Assembly: GCA_003278955.1 (NCBI GenBank)
Contig: QCCB01000004.1
Span: 1-64,000 of the forward strand
Reading direction: 5' to 3'
From: Prochlorococcus sp. AG-347-K10
GTDB lineage: Bacteria; Cyanobacteriota; Cyanobacteriia; PCC-6307; Cyanobiaceae
DNA length: 64,000 nucleotides
Shown here: positions 48,359 to 58,819 of the stretch, piece after piece
Layout of the letters: each line of letters begins with the position of its first letter
How positions within the stretch are numbered: position 1 is the first letter of the stretch
Notes under the pieces: model-generated
Told to the model about the DNA's origin: nothing
Seen by the model: only the letters and a program-made list of their open reading frames with translations
The model's database searches: none
Position numbers and translations under genes: made by a program

Positions 48359-49066
48359 TTGAAATTACCTAAAGAAATTTTATTAAGTGAATTATTACAT
48401 TATAGTGTTAAGGGTAATATGGTCCCTAATTATGGAAATGGTGAAAATGTTTGGATGCATCCTCCAGTTCACCGGATTCTAGGGTGGTACTCTCGTCCTT
48501 CAAATTTTGATTTAAAAAGAAATGTTTGGCGATTAAATCAAATTACCCAAATAATAGATAATGAAATTTATGTCAAAGGCGATCCAGCTATCTCGGATTT
48601 AGCAACTTTAAATAGGTTTCCAACTCTAATAGAAGCTAATCTTGTAAATATAAATGGATCAAAAATAGGATTCATTGCAGATTTTTTATTTGAAATGAAA
48701 ACGGGAAAAATTAAATATTACTTAGTTTCTAGATCTAATCCTAAGATTCCAGGTTCTAGTAGATGGAAATTAACTATTGATAATATCAATGACCAACAAC
48801 CGGGATTGGTATTTTGTGAAAGTAATTCTTTAGATGATTTACCTTTAATAAAATCAAGTATTAAAAATGAATTTATGCAAAAAGGGAAAAAAATTTTTGA
48901 TAGATTTGATGATATGAAAAATATTGCTTCTAATAGATTAGAGGAATGGCTTGAAGAAGATGAAGATATTAGCCAAAACTTAGATTTTAAACAAAAAAGT
49001 TTTTATAATAATGACAAAACATCTATACCGTCTAGTGAAAAAAAAGAAGATGACCCTTGGATATAA
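48359..49066 (+). CDS. PRC-barrel domain protein, conserved in cyanobacteria
   Basis: A 235-residue soluble protein starting at TTG, 1 bp after dnaN. Two beta-rich segments of PRC-barrel type are visible: residues about 5-70 (LPKEILLSELLHYSVKG) and 95-140 (EANLVNINGSKIGFIADFLFEMKTGKIKYYLVSR). The C-terminus is acidic and Lys/Ser-rich, ending DDPWI. Proteins of this kind sit beside dnaN and purL across marine picocyanobacteria, as I recall; function is unknown. Confidence 0.8.
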   Translation: MKLPKEILLSELLHYSVKGNMVPNYGNGENVWMHPPVHRILGWYSRPSNFDLKRNVWRLNQITQIIDNEIYVKGDPAISDLATLNRFPTLIEANLVNINGSKIGFIADFLFEMKTGKIKYYLVSRSNPKIPGSSRWKLTIDNINDQQPGLVFCESNSLDDLPLIKSSIKNEFMQKGKKIFDRFDDMKNIASNRLEEWLEEDEDISQNLDFKQKSFYNNDKTSIPSSEKKEDDPWI

Positions 49067-49069
49067 ATA

Positions 49070-51418
49070 ATGATAAATCAAGAAAATAATGATCTATATG
49101 ATCTTAAAGAAGCACTACAAGTTGAAAATTTAACACTTAAAGATTATGAAGAAATTTGCAAAAGATTAAAGAGAAAACCCAACAGAACGGAATTAGGTAT
49201 GTTTGGCGTTATGTGGTCAGAACATTGTTGTTATAGAAATTCAAAACCTTTACTATCTAAGTTTCCCACTAAAGGTAAAAATGTTTTAGTTGGACCTGGA
49301 GAAAATGCTGGCGTTATTGATGTTGGAAATAATCAAAAACTTGTTTTTAAAATAGAAAGTCATAATCATCCTTCTGCTATTGAACCTTTTCAAGGCGCAG
49401 CAACAGGTGTAGGAGGAATTTTAAGAGATATATTCACAATGGGTGCTAGGCCAATCGCAGTCTTGAATTCATTGAGATTCGGCAACCTTGATAAATCATC
49501 AAATGTTGATTTACTACGAGGAGTTGTATCAGGTATTTCACATTATGGGAATTGCGTAGGTGTGCCGACTGTTGGAGGTGAGATTGACTTCGATGATAGT
49601 TACTCTGGAAATCCTCTAGTGAATGTTATGGCTTTAGGACTTTTAGAGACTGAGGAAATCGTTTGTTCTGGAGCTAAAAATTTAGGATCACCAGTGTTAT
49701 ATGTTGGTAATACAACTGGCAGAGATGGTGTTGGTGGTGCTAGTTTTGCTAGTTCAGAATTAACTACAACTTCATTGGATGATAGACCTGCTGTTCAGGT
49801 AGGTGATCCATTTGTTGAGAAAAGTCTTATTGAAGCTTGTTTGGATGCTTTTAAGACAGGGGATGTCATTGCAGCTCAAGATATGGGTGCTGCAGGTTTA
49901 ACATGCAGTAGCGCAGAAATGGCCGCAAATGGAAATTTAGGCATATCTGTCGATTTAGATTTGGTCCCCTCTAGAGAAGATGATATGTCTTCATACCAGT
50001 ATTTATTATCTGAATCGCAAGAAAGAATGTTATTGGTCGTTAAAGAAGAAAAAATTAATGATCTTATTGGAAAATTTAATAAATGGGGATTATATGCCAG
50101 TGTTATTGGTGAAGTGATAGGAACTAATGAAGTAATTATTTCTCATAAAGGTAAAATTGTGGCCCAAATACCTACTTCTGCATTATCTGATGATACTCCT
50201 GTTAATTTTCACAATGTGATTAATAACCCACCAGATGATCTTTTAAATAAATGGGAATGGAAAGAAAATGATTTACCAGAAATTCATGACCAAAAAATAT
50301 TTTCATTGAAGGAAAATAAGAATTTTTCTTTTTCAGAAATCATTTTAAAACTACTCTCTAATCCATCAATAGCTTCTAAACGATGGATTTATAAACAATA
50401 TGATTCTCAAGTTCAGGCAAATACAGTTTTTAAACCTGGAAAATCAGATGCAGCCGTAGTAAGACTAAGAGAACAAAATAAAAAAAATAAAAAAAATAAA
50501 AGTAAAGTATTTTCTGGTGTCGCTGCTTCAGTTGATTGCAACAGTAGATGGGTTGCGCTTGATCCTTTTAGAGGATCTATCGCTGCCGTTGCAGAGTCCG
50601 CTAGAAATGTTAGTTGTGTTGGTGCTGAACCAGTAGCAATTACAAATAATTTAAATTTTTCTTCCCCTGAGAATGAAATAGGATATTGGCAACTTTCATC
50701 TTCATGTAATGGAATTGCTGAAGCCTGTAAAGCTTTAGAAACTCCTGTTACAGGAGGTAATGTATCTTTATATAATGAATCAAAAAATAAAGATAATCTA
50801 ATTACTCCTATCAATCCTACACCTGTTATTGGAATGGTTGGAAAGATAGATAATGTCGAAAAAGCTATAAGTAGTGAATGGAAAAATATTGAAGATGAAA
50901 TCTGGTTAATTGGTTCTTCCAAATCAGAAATAAAAATTGCAGCTAGTTCTTATCTGGAATATTTTCATGGAAAAATTACAGGTCGGCCGCCAAAAATAGA
51001 TTTGTTGGATGAAAAGTTTTGCCAGAGTTTTTTAAGAAATGCGATTTTAAATAATCTTGTAGTTTCTTCGCACGATATCAGTGACGGAGGTTTAGCTATA
51101 GCTTTATCAGAGTCTTGCATTTTGTCCTCAATGGGCGCAACTATAGAATTAGAGAAAGATGTAAATAGAGTTGATAATTTATTGTTTGCCGAAGGGGGGT
51201 CAAGAATTATTTTTTCAATTAGTAAAATGAAACAAAATGAATGGTTTAATTATTTAAAACAAAATCAAATAAATTTCCCATCAAGTGTTTTTGTAAAAAA
51301 AATAGGGTACGTATCTGGTGACACGCTTAAGATACAAATCAACGAAAATAATATTTGCAATATTAGGGTTGAGGAATTAACCGAAAAATTTAATAATAGT
51401 ATTTCAGGTTACTTTTAA
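49070..51418 (+). CDS. purL: phosphoribosylformylglycinamidine synthase subunit II
   Basis: A 782-residue small-type PurL, which works with PurS and Pur[21 protein letters not shown] is the ATP-site hallmark near residue 97. [14 protein letters not shown] and [13 protein letters not shown] mark the first AIRS-like half; the second half has [10 protein letters not shown] and [14 protein letters not shown]. Length matches the bacterial PurL rather than the ~1300-residue fused form. A lysine/asparagine run ([11 protein letters not shown]) is at about residues 470-480. It lies 47 bp upstream of purF. Confidence 0.97.
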   Translation: MINQENNDLYDLKEALQVENLTLKDYEEICKRLKRKPNRTELGMFGVMWSEHCCYRNSKPLLSKFPTKGKNVLVGPGENAGVIDVGNNQKLVFKIESHNHPSAIEPFQGAATGVGGILRDIFTMGARPIAVLNSLRFGNLDKSSNVDLLRGVVSGISHYGNCVGVPTVGGEIDFDDSYSGNPLVNVMALGLLETEEIVCSGAKNLGSPVLYVGNTTGRDGVGGASFASSELTTTSLDDRPAVQVGDPFVEKSLIEACLDAFKTGDVIAAQDMGAAGLTCSSAEMAANGNLGISVDLDLVPSREDDMSSYQYLLSESQERMLLVVKEEKINDLIGKFNKWGLYASVIGEVIGTNEVIISHKGKIVAQIPTSALSDDTPVNFHNVINNPPDDLLNKWEWKENDLPEIHDQKIFSLKENKNFSFSEIILKLLSNPSIASKRWIYKQYDSQVQANTVFKPGKSDAAVVRLREQNKKNKKNKSKVFSGVAASVDCNSRWVALDPFRGSIAAVAESARNVSCVGAEPVAITNNLNFSSPENEIGYWQLSSSCNGIAEACKALETPVTGGNVSLYNESKNKDNLITPINPTPVIGMVGKIDNVEKAISSEWKNIEDEIWLIGSSKSEIKIAASSYLEYFHGKITGRPPKIDLLDEKFCQSFLRNAILNNLVVSSHDISDGGLAIALSESCILSSMGATIELEKDVNRVDNLLFAEGGSRIIFSISKMKQNEWFNYLKQNQINFPSSVFVKKIGYVSGDTLKIQINENNICNIRVEELTEKFNNSISGYF

Positions 51419-51465
51419 ATATGAAAAATATTTTTCAACTATTAATCATTTTAAGATATTAAGTT

Positions 51466-52926
51466 ATGTGCGGAATAGTTGGAATTGTTTCTTCAAATGA
51501 TGTAAATCAACAAATTTACGATAGTCTTTTGCTTTTGCAGCATAGAGGTCAAGACTCAACAGGCATAGCAACAATGGAAAATACTGTTTTTCATATACAT
51601 AAGGTTAAAGGTCAGGTTAATACAGCTTATAGAACTAGAGATATGAGGAATTTAATTGGCAAAATTGGATTGGGTCATGTTAGGTATGCAACAAAAGGAT
51701 CAGCAGAAAGTGTAGAAGAAGCACAGCCTTTTTATGTTAATGCTCCTTATGGAATTGTTTTGATACATAATGGAAATTTGACTAATACCAGAGATTTAGA
51801 AAAACAGTTATTTAATGTCGACAAGCGGCATACAAATTCTTCAAGTGATACTGAAATGTTGTTAAATGTATTTGCGACAGAATTACAAGAACAAATTAAT
51901 AATCAAGAATTAGAACCTGATATTATTTTTAATGCGGTCAAATCTTTACATAAAAGAATTCAGGGGTCATATGCTTCAATTGCGTTAATTTCAGGACATG
52001 GTTTATTAGCATTTAGAGATCCTTTTGGTATTAGGCCTTTAGTCATAGGGAAAAGACTTTCATTAACCACAAAAAAAGAAGAATGGATGGTTGCAAGCGA
52101 ATCTTTAGTACTTGAGAATAATGATTATGAAGTAGTGAGAGATGTAGATCCAGGAGAAGCTGTTTTTATAAATCTTGATGGGGAGTTTTTCTCTAAGCAA
52201 TGTTCTGAAAATCCAATGTTATTTCCCTGTGCTTTTGAATATGTTTACTTAGCTAGGCCAGATTCAATTATGAATGGAATTTCAGTCTATAAAGCTCGTT
52301 TAAAAATGGGAGATTATTTAGCAGAAACAATAAAACAAACAATCAATTCTGGAGATATTGATGTAGTTATGCCTATTCCTGATTCCTCTCGACCCGCGGC
52401 AATGCAAGTTGCAAGACAATTGGGGATAGAATATAGGGAAGGTTTTTTTAAAAATAGATATGTTGGCAGAACATTTATAATGCCTGGTCAGCAGAAACGT
52501 AAGAAATCTGTAAGGCAAAAATTAAATGCCATGAGTGCAGAGTTTAAAAATAAAAATGTATTAATTGTTGATGACTCGATAGTAAGAGGTACTACTTCAA
52601 AAGAAATTGTTCAGATGGCTAAAGATGCAGGAGCAAATAAAGTTTTTTTTACATCAGCAGCTCCTCCTGTTCGTTATCCTCACGTTTATGGAATTAATAT
52701 GCCTAATAGAGATGAATTAATAGCTCACAATAGGACAATAAGTGAAATCGCCGATAAACTTGAAATTGATAACCTTGTTTATCAAAGTGTTGAAAGTTTG
52801 CGTAAATCTATAATTGGTGATTCTCCTATTAAAGGTTTAGAGATGAGTTGTTTTACTGGTGATTATGTAACTGGAACAGTAAATCAAGAATACTTAAATT
52901 GGGTTGAAAATGAATATAAATCTTAG
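51466..52926 (+). CDS. purF: amidophosphoribosyltransferase
   Basis: A 486-residue enzyme for the first committed purine step. The protein begins [11 protein letters not shown], so Cys2 is the glutaminase nucleophile after Met removal, with no long propeptide. The RHGxRH-like [13 protein letters not shown] and GLGHVRYAT follow. The phosphoribosyl site is [14 protein letters not shown]. Cysteines in [15 protein letters not shown] and MSCFTGDY correspond to Fe-S ligand regions of the B. subtilis-type enzyme, but I did not align all four. It ends 4 bp inside the convergent topoisomerase gene. Confidence 0.96.
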   Translation: MCGIVGIVSSNDVNQQIYDSLLLLQHRGQDSTGIATMENTVFHIHKVKGQVNTAYRTRDMRNLIGKIGLGHVRYATKGSAESVEEAQPFYVNAPYGIVLIHNGNLTNTRDLEKQLFNVDKRHTNSSSDTEMLLNVFATELQEQINNQELEPDIIFNAVKSLHKRIQGSYASIALISGHGLLAFRDPFGIRPLVIGKRLSLTTKKEEWMVASESLVLENNDYEVVRDVDPGEAVFINLDGEFFSKQCSENPMLFPCAFEYVYLARPDSIMNGISVYKARLKMGDYLAETIKQTINSGDIDVVMPIPDSSRPAAMQVARQLGIEYREGFFKNRYVGRTFIMPGQQKRKKSVRQKLNAMSAEFKNKNVLIVDDSIVRGTTSKEIVQMAKDAGANKVFFTSAAPPVRYPHVYGINMPNRDELIAHNRTISEIADKLEIDNLVYQSVESLRKSIIGDSPIKGLEMSCFTGDYVTGTVNQEYLNWVENEYKS

Positions 52927-55364
52927 TCAAGAAAGTTTTCAAGTCGGAAACAATTTTCAAGGTATTCATCATTATCTAATTTTAAAAAATCAATTAAAAA
53001 GTTTGATTTATTGGATTTGAAATTTAATTTGTTTAGGTCTAATCTTGCAGATTTATTTTTATTAGTTTCAATATCAAGGTAATGGTTACTTGCCATTATT
53101 TTGAGGAAGTAATCGTTTTTAAGTTGGGTTTTTTCATTCAAATATCCCAAACTGTATTCATTTGAGCAGTAAATTTCATCACTATTTATGCAAAAGATTT
53201 TTCCTTGTTTAGAGATTAAAAAAATATTTTCTCCATCATTAAATGTACTACAAGAAACGATTTTTTCAGATGGTAAAAGTTTTGCAATGATTAATCCTTG
53301 GGATTGTTTAGAAGTTGGCGTTAAAAATTTATTTGATAAATTAAATTTAAAAATTCTTCCTATCGAGGTTAATATTATTAAATCTTCCCTCTCATTAGAA
53401 ATAAAAGAATCAATTGTTTTTAAATTATTTTTTAATTTTGTAATAGTGAAAGATCTATTGCTTTTAATCATATCTTCATCAAATAAAACTTTTTTAAATC
53501 TTCCATCTGAATTTAATATGCATAAATAATTTTTAATTTCTTTTTTAATTGAGTGAAAATTTATTATTTCACTAGGATGAATATTTCCAAGAATTTTATT
53601 ATCTAATTTATAGTCTTTATTAATATTTGATTCCCAATCAATGTTAAATACTTTTCCCGTATTTGTTATTCCAATTAATTTTATATTTTTTTCAATATTA
53701 CCTATAAATTTTTGAATATTTTTATTATCTATAATTTTATTTACAACCTCAAATGATTTCTTGTAATTACCTAAAATCATCTTCTTTAAATAAAGTCTAT
53801 TGTCTATATACATTTTTGTTTTTTTATTTATAAAGTCCTCTAATATCTGATTATTAAGCGTTTCTAATTCTTGATTTTGATTTATATTTTTAATTATTTT
53901 TGTTTTACGTATAACATTAAATTTTTTCTTTAATATTAATAATTCTTCTATAAGTAATTCAAGTAATAATTCTCTTTCGTTTAACAATTTTTGAAAATAA
54001 TTCTTTTTTTCTTCTAAATTTTTTATATCGTTATCAATTTGATTTTTTTCTAGATTTGTTAATTTTTTTAGTGGCATATCCAAAACTGAATTTGCCTGTT
54101 TTTCACTTAAGAAAAAATTTTCAACTAATTTTGATCTAGCTTGCGCAGAATTTTCTGATTCTTCTATAATTTCGATAACTTTTTTTATGTTTTTTGTAGC
54201 TTTAGATAAACCTTCTGATATTTCTAGTTTATCAAGGGTGTTTTTTAGAAAATAAAAAGTTCTTTTTCTAATTGTTTCTTCTCTAAATTCAAGAAAATAG
54301 TTGAGATATTTTTTCAGATTTAGTTGTACAGGTTTGCCTTTAATTAAAGCTAAGAATATTGCGCCAAAGTTTGTTTGGAGATTTGTTTTTTTATATAAAT
54401 TAGAAATAACAAGTTCAGAATTAGAATCTTTTTTTAGTTCTATTACAATTCTCATTCCATCTCTATCGCTCTCATCCCTAATATCAGAAATCCCAGTAAT
54501 CTTGCCTGAATTAACAAGTTCTGCGAGTTTTTCAATCCAACCTGCTTTATTAATTTGGTAAGGAAGTTCAGAAATGATTATTGCATTCTTTTTATGTTTT
54601 CCTTTGCCTAAATTTATCTCTTCCTTATTTACAACTCCTCTTATCGTTATAGATCCTTTTCCAGTTTGATAAAGTTCTTCTATTACATGACTATAAATTA
54701 ATTCTCCGCCTGTAGGAAAATCAGGTCCTTTGATAATGTTAGAAAGTTTTTTATCACTAATATCTTTATTTTTAACTAAGGCAACTAAGCCATCTACAAT
54801 TTCGCCTAGATTATGAGGCGGAATATTTGTTGCCATGCCAACAGCAATACCTGTTGAACCATTCAACAATAAGAATGGAAGTTGGGCTGGAAGCACATCT
54901 GGTTCTTTTTGAGAACCGTCAAAATTATTTGAAAAGCTTACTGTTTCTGATACAATTTCTTCAAGAAATCCTTTATGAGCTATAGGCGCTAATCTGGTCT
55001 CGGTATACCTCATTGCTGCAGGTGGATCATTATCCACAGATCCAAAATTCCCATGGCCGTCAAGAGTAGGATATTTAGTCGAGAAATTTTGTACCAACTT
55101 TACCAATGCATCGTAAACTGCTTGATCTCCATGTGGATGGTATTTTCCAAGTACATCTCCAACAACTCTTGCACACTTCCTGAATGGTTTATCAGGAGTT
55201 AAACCTAATTCGTGCATTGCAAATATGATTCTTCTTTGTACAGGCTTAAGACCATCTCTTGCATCAGGCAACGCACGTCCAACTATGACGCTCATTGCAT
55301 ACTCCAAGTAAGAACGTTGCATTTCTTCATGAAGCGAGATGGAAGTGAAGTTTTTCTTATCCAT
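52923..55364 (-). CDS. type IIA DNA topoisomerase subunit A (gyrase/topo IV A)
   Basis: An 813-residue GyrA/ParC-type subunit. The N-terminal breakage-reunion domain has [36 protein letters not shown], and the catalytic Tyr120 in [10 protein letters not shown]. The region 320-490 is the coiled-coil/C-gate. The C-terminal ~300 residues form the beta-pinwheel with Lys/Asn-rich, weakly conserved blades. The GyrA box (QRRGGKG consensus) is not recognisable; in its expected place I see SKQSQGL. That leaves gyrase versus topo IV open. Start at the ATG at 55364. Confidence 0.9.
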   Translation of the reverse strand: MDKKNFTSISLHEEMQRSYLEYAMSVIVGRALPDARDGLKPVQRRIIFAMHELGLTPDKPFRKCARVVGDVLGKYHPHGDQAVYDALVKLVQNFSTKYPTLDGHGNFGSVDNDPPAAMRYTETRLAPIAHKGFLEEIVSETVSFSNNFDGSQKEPDVLPAQLPFLLLNGSTGIAVGMATNIPPHNLGEIVDGLVALVKNKDISDKKLSNIIKGPDFPTGGELIYSHVIEELYQTGKGSITIRGVVNKEEINLGKGKHKKNAIIISELPYQINKAGWIEKLAELVNSGKITGISDIRDESDRDGMRIVIELKKDSNSELVISNLYKKTNLQTNFGAIFLALIKGKPVQLNLKKYLNYFLEFREETIRKRTFYFLKNTLDKLEISEGLSKATKNIKKVIEIIEESENSAQARSKLVENFFLSEKQANSVLDMPLKKLTNLEKNQIDNDIKNLEEKKNYFQKLLNERELLLELLIEELLILKKKFNVIRKTKIIKNINQNQELETLNNQILEDFINKKTKMYIDNRLYLKKMILGNYKKSFEVVNKIIDNKNIQKFIGNIEKNIKLIGITNTGKVFNIDWESNINKDYKLDNKILGNIHPSEIINFHSIKKEIKNYLCILNSDGRFKKVLFDEDMIKSNRSFTITKLKNNLKTIDSFISNEREDLIILTSIGRIFKFNLSNKFLTPTSKQSQGLIIAKLLPSEKIVSCSTFNDGENIFLISKQGKIFCINSDEIYCSNEYSLGYLNEKTQLKNDYFLKIMASNHYLDIETNKNKSARLDLNKLNFKSNKSNFLIDFLKLDNDEYLENCFRLENFLD

Positions 55365-55412
55365 TAGAGCGCAAAATTAAATAATTATTAATTAACTAAA
55401 TTAAGACTAATA

Positions 55413-55430
55413 GGTAAAACGATATTTACC
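55413..55430. repeat. inverted repeat between the TPR gene and the topoisomerase gene
   Basis: GGTAAA at 55413-55418 and TTTACC at 55425-55430 form a perfect 6-bp stem with a 6-base loop. It lies 12 bp past the stop of the TPR gene and about 50 bp before the topoisomerase start (both minus strand). There is no T-run, so it may be an operator or a weak terminator. Confidence 0.35.
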
Positions 55431-55441
55431 AGTATTGAACA

Positions 55442-56305
55442 TTAAGTTGATTCACTAATTTTGGATTTTGCCAGTATTACATCTTTTTTAAGTTGTTCAT
55501 TTTGTAAAAGAATTTCTGTAGAGGCTTGTAATTTTTCTCCCCATAACTGTTCTTTTCTATAATCATAATTAACATATTTGGGATCTTTATCCAAAGCTTT
55601 TTTTGCTAGCTGAATGGCTAATTTATTATCTTGGATATTTATACATGAGGCTAGACCTAGTAATGGTTCAGCATTCTCCTCGATTGAGATTGCACTTTCA
55701 AAAAGTTTGATTGCGAGATTTACTCTGTTTTTTTCGAAATAAGCTAAACCTTGATTATTTATTGCTTGCCAGAAATCAGGCTTGATTTTTATAGATTTAT
55801 CAAACAATTTTATAGCTCCCAAATAATTTTTTTCCATTAATAAAATATTTCCCAATTGAAAAATAGCTTTGTGGTTATTGGGCTCAATCTTTATTCCTTT
55901 TTCTAAAGCATTCTTTGCTTTAGTCTGTTGGGAAATTTTTAAATAAATATTACTTTTAGCAAAATATATTTCGCTAATATTTGAATTTATTTGTTCTGCT
56001 TTATTTAGAGAACTTAATGCGTTTTTGTATTCTTTGTTAGCTATTTGTGCTTCAGCCAAAATCAACCATAGTTTTTCATCTTTTGCATTTATTTTTACTG
56101 CTAATTTGGCTAAGTTAACACTGTCTTCATATTGACCAAAATAAAGTAGTTGATATGCATTTTTGCCAATATATAAACTTTGCTTTTGTAAATTTTTTAT
56201 TGTTGGGAAATAATAATAGGGAACTATTGCTCTAACTATTTCTATTTGAAAAAAATAAAAACAGATCAAAGAGACCCAGATTGTTTTTTTTAAAAATGAC
56301 TTCAT
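55442..56305 (-). CDS. tetratricopeptide repeat protein, exported
   Basis: A 287-residue protein with an N-terminal hydrophobic segment of about 8-22 (WVSLICFYFFQIEIV), probably a signal or anchor. Downstream are six or so TPR units from about residue 45 to 230, with clear Trp/Leu, Gly/Ala, Tyr and Pro positions (e.g. AIFQLGNILLMEKNYLGAIKLFDKSIKIKPDFWQAI). TPRs mediate protein interactions; the partner is unknown. It is coupled to queG by a 4-bp ATGA overlap. Confidence 0.88.
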   Translation of the reverse strand: MKSFLKKTIWVSLICFYFFQIEIVRAIVPYYYFPTIKNLQKQSLYIGKNAYQLLYFGQYEDSVNLAKLAVKINAKDEKLWLILAEAQIANKEYKNALSSLNKAEQINSNISEIYFAKSNIYLKISQQTKAKNALEKGIKIEPNNHKAIFQLGNILLMEKNYLGAIKLFDKSIKIKPDFWQAINNQGLAYFEKNRVNLAIKLFESAISIEENAEPLLGLASCINIQDNKLAIQLAKKALDKDPKYVNYDYRKEQLWGEKLQASTEILLQNEQLKKDVILAKSKISEST

Positions 56306-57258
56306 ATTTTAATTTTTTTATTCTTTATATTTGCTTGTATATTTCTTTTCCACATCCATGGTTTAATTCTTTTTAAAGTAGTTCCTTTGAGATTTTCCTG
56401 CCACGTTTTATCGTCCCAATTGAGGGAATCAATATTAAGATTTTTAATCCATTCTTTTGGCGTGGTTTCATGATTATTGTTGTATGGCACTGATTTATTC
56501 CATGGACAAACATCTTGACAAATATCACATCCTGCAACCCATCCACCTAAATTTTTTTCTATTTTCTTCGGAATAGTTTTATCTCTGCTTTCTATTGTGT
56601 GATATGCAATGCATAAATCTGATTGTATTACAAATGGTTCTACAATTGCCTTTGTGGGACAATGTTTAATACAAATATCACATTTTCCACAAAGTGATTG
56701 ATGAGGTGTATCTGGCATTAATTCTTTTGTGAGAATCATAAAACCCAAAGTAAACCAAGAACCATTTTTTTTGCTGATTAAATTACTATTTTTACCTATC
56801 CAACCAATCCCTGCTTCCTCTGCCCATGCTTTTTCAAGAAGAGGAGAGGTATCAACACATATTTTCCATTTGCAATCAGGGATTTCTAGGTTGATCCATT
56901 TACCAATATTCTTCAATTTTTTGTGAATCACTTTATGATAATCCTCACCTTGGCTAAATTTAGCTACCTTGAGAAAATTGTTGTTGCTGTTTTGTGAATT
57001 AATGTAAGTAAATCCAACGCTTAAAATACTTTTTGCATTTTCAAAAAGTGTGCCAATATTTTTTCTTTTTTCTGCTTCCATCCATTTCATTTCAGCATGA
57101 TAGTTATTTAATAACCATCTTTCTAATGCATTAGTTCTTAATTTTACGCGCGAACTACCTGGAATTGAAGCTATTCCGGCAACTGCAAAACCCTCAAAAA
57201 TAGCCCTTTCTTTTAATTTTCTACTTATTTCTTTTTTTTCTTGAATCGTATCAATCAT
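56302..57258 (-). CDS. queG: epoxyqueuosine reductase
   Basis: A 318-residue enzyme that reduces epoxyqueuosine to queuosine in tRNA. Two 4Fe-4S clusters are shown by CGKCDICIKHCPTKAI and CDICQDVCPWNK. The N-terminal domain has FAVAGIASIP and SVGFTYINS, and the catalytic region PLLEKAWAEEAGIGWIGKNSNLIS is typical of QueG. No C-terminal HEAT domain is present, which is the shorter form. It works downstream of queE and queC (13.9-15.2 kb) in the same tRNA modification pathway. Confidence 0.94.
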   Translation of the reverse strand: MIDTIQEKKEISRKLKERAIFEGFAVAGIASIPGSSRVKLRTNALERWLLNNYHAEMKWMEAEKRKNIGTLFENAKSILSVGFTYINSQNSNNNFLKVAKFSQGEDYHKVIHKKLKNIGKWINLEIPDCKWKICVDTSPLLEKAWAEEAGIGWIGKNSNLISKKNGSWFTLGFMILTKELMPDTPHQSLCGKCDICIKHCPTKAIVEPFVIQSDLCIAYHTIESRDKTIPKKIEKNLGGWVAGCDICQDVCPWNKSVPYNNNHETTPKEWIKNLNIDSLNWDDKTWQENLKGTTLKRIKPWMWKRNIQANIKNKKIKI

Positions 57259-57305
57259 TTTTTTATAGAATTTCTTTTAAAAGTTATGTTTGGGAGGAAA
57301 AACTT

Positions 57306-57344
57306 ATGAATAAAATAGATATATTTAAGAAAAATATATCCTAA
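57306..57344 (+). CDS. 12-codon leader ORF upstream of the DUF502 gene
   Basis: GGGAGG ending at 57297 lies 8 nt before an ATG at 57306, an ideal Shine-Dalgarno layout, opening MNKIDIFKKNIS then TAA at 57342-57344. It sits 53 bp before the DUF502 start in a 139-bp divergent gap. It may be a small leader peptide, or the end product of a decayed start site; translation is unproven. Confidence 0.35.
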   Translation: MNKIDIFKKNIS

Positions 57345-57397
57345 CTTAGTAAAAACAGTTAAATTATTAGTAAAGTTAATATAGTTAAAACGTTATT

Positions 57398-58132
57398 TTG
57401 GTTGAATCTAATCAAAATCAAGATTCGAATTTAGGATCAAGGCTTCAACAAGATCTCAAAAATGATCTTATTGCTGGGTTATTGGTTGTAATACCTTTAG
57501 CAACAACAATCTGGCTGTCATCATTAGTTAGTAAATTTGTTTTAACGTTAGTTACTTCAGTCCCAAAGCAATTAAATCCTTTTATTAATTTAAATCCTTT
57601 ATTACAAGATTTAATTAATCTCACCTTAGGTTTAACTGTTCCTTTATTAGCTATTTTGCTTATAGGCTTGATGGCGAGAAATTTTGTAGGAAGATGGTTA
57701 TTAGAATTTGGAGAGGGTACCTTATCAAAAATCCCAGTAGCTGGAGCGGTTTATAAAACTCTTAAACAATTGCTAGAAACTTTTTTAAGTAATAAATCTA
57801 ATAGATTTAGACGAGTTGTTTTAGTCGAATATCCTCGTGAGGGACTATATAGTGTAGGCTTTGTAACTGGAGACGTAGGACCTTCTCTACAGCCAGAATT
57901 AGAAGAAAAGTTACTTAGTGTTTTCATTCCTACAGCACCAAACCCAACGACTGGGTGGTATACACTCGTTCCTGAGTCCTCTGTTAAGGATTTGGATATT
58001 TCTGTCGAAGATGCTTTTAGAACAATAATTTCTGCTGGGATAGTTAATCCAGATGAAAAAAATAACACCACAAATCCAACATTTTCAAAATTGTTTTCTC
58101 AATTACGAGCTTCCACTAATACTTCTTCTTAA
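57398..58132 (+). CDS. DUF502 family membrane protein
   Basis: A 244-residue protein starting with TTG. Two membrane segments are clear: about residues 24-48 (DLIAGLLVVIPLATTIWLSSLV) and 70-95. The conserved DUF502 parts follow: LLEFGEGTLSKIPVAGAVYKTLKQLLETF, VVLVEYPREGLYSVGFVTGD, and VFIPTAPNPTTGWYTLVPE. The role is unknown in bacteria (COG2928). Its TAA abuts the start codon region of nusB, and the cluster DUF502-nusB-ftsY is recurrent in cyanobacteria as I recall. Confidence 0.92.
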   Translation: MVESNQNQDSNLGSRLQQDLKNDLIAGLLVVIPLATTIWLSSLVSKFVLTLVTSVPKQLNPFINLNPLLQDLINLTLGLTVPLLAILLIGLMARNFVGRWLLEFGEGTLSKIPVAGAVYKTLKQLLETFLSNKSNRFRRVVLVEYPREGLYSVGFVTGDVGPSLQPELEEKLLSVFIPTAPNPTTGWYTLVPESSVKDLDISVEDAFRTIISAGIVNPDEKNNTTNPTFSKLFSQLRASTNTSS

Positions 58133-58135
58133 TTG

Positions 58136-58753
58136 ATGCATAAAAGATCACTTTCTAGAGAATTATCTTTAATTTCTCTTGGCCTTATAAAAGATAAAGG
58201 TGATTTTAAATTAAATAAATTTCAGATAGAAGAAATTTTTGAATCTGCTTTAGATTCTCTAATAAACCATTGCAGAGAGGAATTAGATAATTGCGAGTCA
58301 GAGTTAGAAAATGCTTCACAAAAAATAATAGATAGTGAATTGCAAGAAGGTGGTGATTCCTCTTATTCAAATGTTCGAGATGAGTTAAAAAAATCTCTGC
58401 AAAAAATTGAAACCGTAATGAATACTCTCTCTGTTATCATAGATTTTCCAAAATTAATTGTTACTAGCGGTCAAATAGATATTAGAGAGGATGTAAATCA
58501 AAGAATTTGTAATATAATTAATAATCTCAAAAGTATTGATTCTGACATCGATCAAGTAATGGATGGCTGGAGATTAAAAAGATTACCAAGAATTGATAGG
58601 GATATTCTGCGCCTAGCTTACGTGGATATAAATTTTTTGAACACACCTGTAGCTGTTGCTTGTGATGAGGCTGTTAATTTAGCTAATAAATATAGTGATT
58701 TGCAAGGAAGAAAATTTATTAATGGAGTTTTAAGGAGATTACAAACAATTTAA
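58136..58753 (+). CDS. nusB: transcription antitermination protein NusB
   Basis: About 205 residues from ATG 58136 (a TTG at 58133 precedes it). NusB acts with S10/NusE on rRNA antitermination. The C-terminal NusB fold (about residues 130-205) has GWRLKRLPRIDRDILRLAY, NTPVAVACDEAVNLANKYSD and KFINGVLRRL, the family's final motif. The N-terminal part begins RSLSRELSLISLGLI, then has an insertion of helical, acidic sequence that makes it longer than the ~140-residue E. coli protein. Confidence 0.93.
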   Translation: MHKRSLSRELSLISLGLIKDKGDFKLNKFQIEEIFESALDSLINHCREELDNCESELENASQKIIDSELQEGGDSSYSNVRDELKKSLQKIETVMNTLSVIIDFPKLIVTSGQIDIREDVNQRICNIINNLKSIDSDIDQVMDGWRLKRLPRIDRDILRLAYVDINFLNTPVAVACDEAVNLANKYSDLQGRKFINGVLRRLQTI

Positions 58754-58819
58754 TTGTCATAATTATTTGATATAAATAAATAGTATTTAGAAAATTTTAA
58801 TTACGTACTATAAATAATA

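Noticed and set aside
50479..50515. AAATAAAAAAAATAAA-type low-complexity run in purL as a possible frameshift site
   Set aside because: The purL frame reads through without interruption and both flanks match PurL, so it is simply a Lys/Asn-rich linker.
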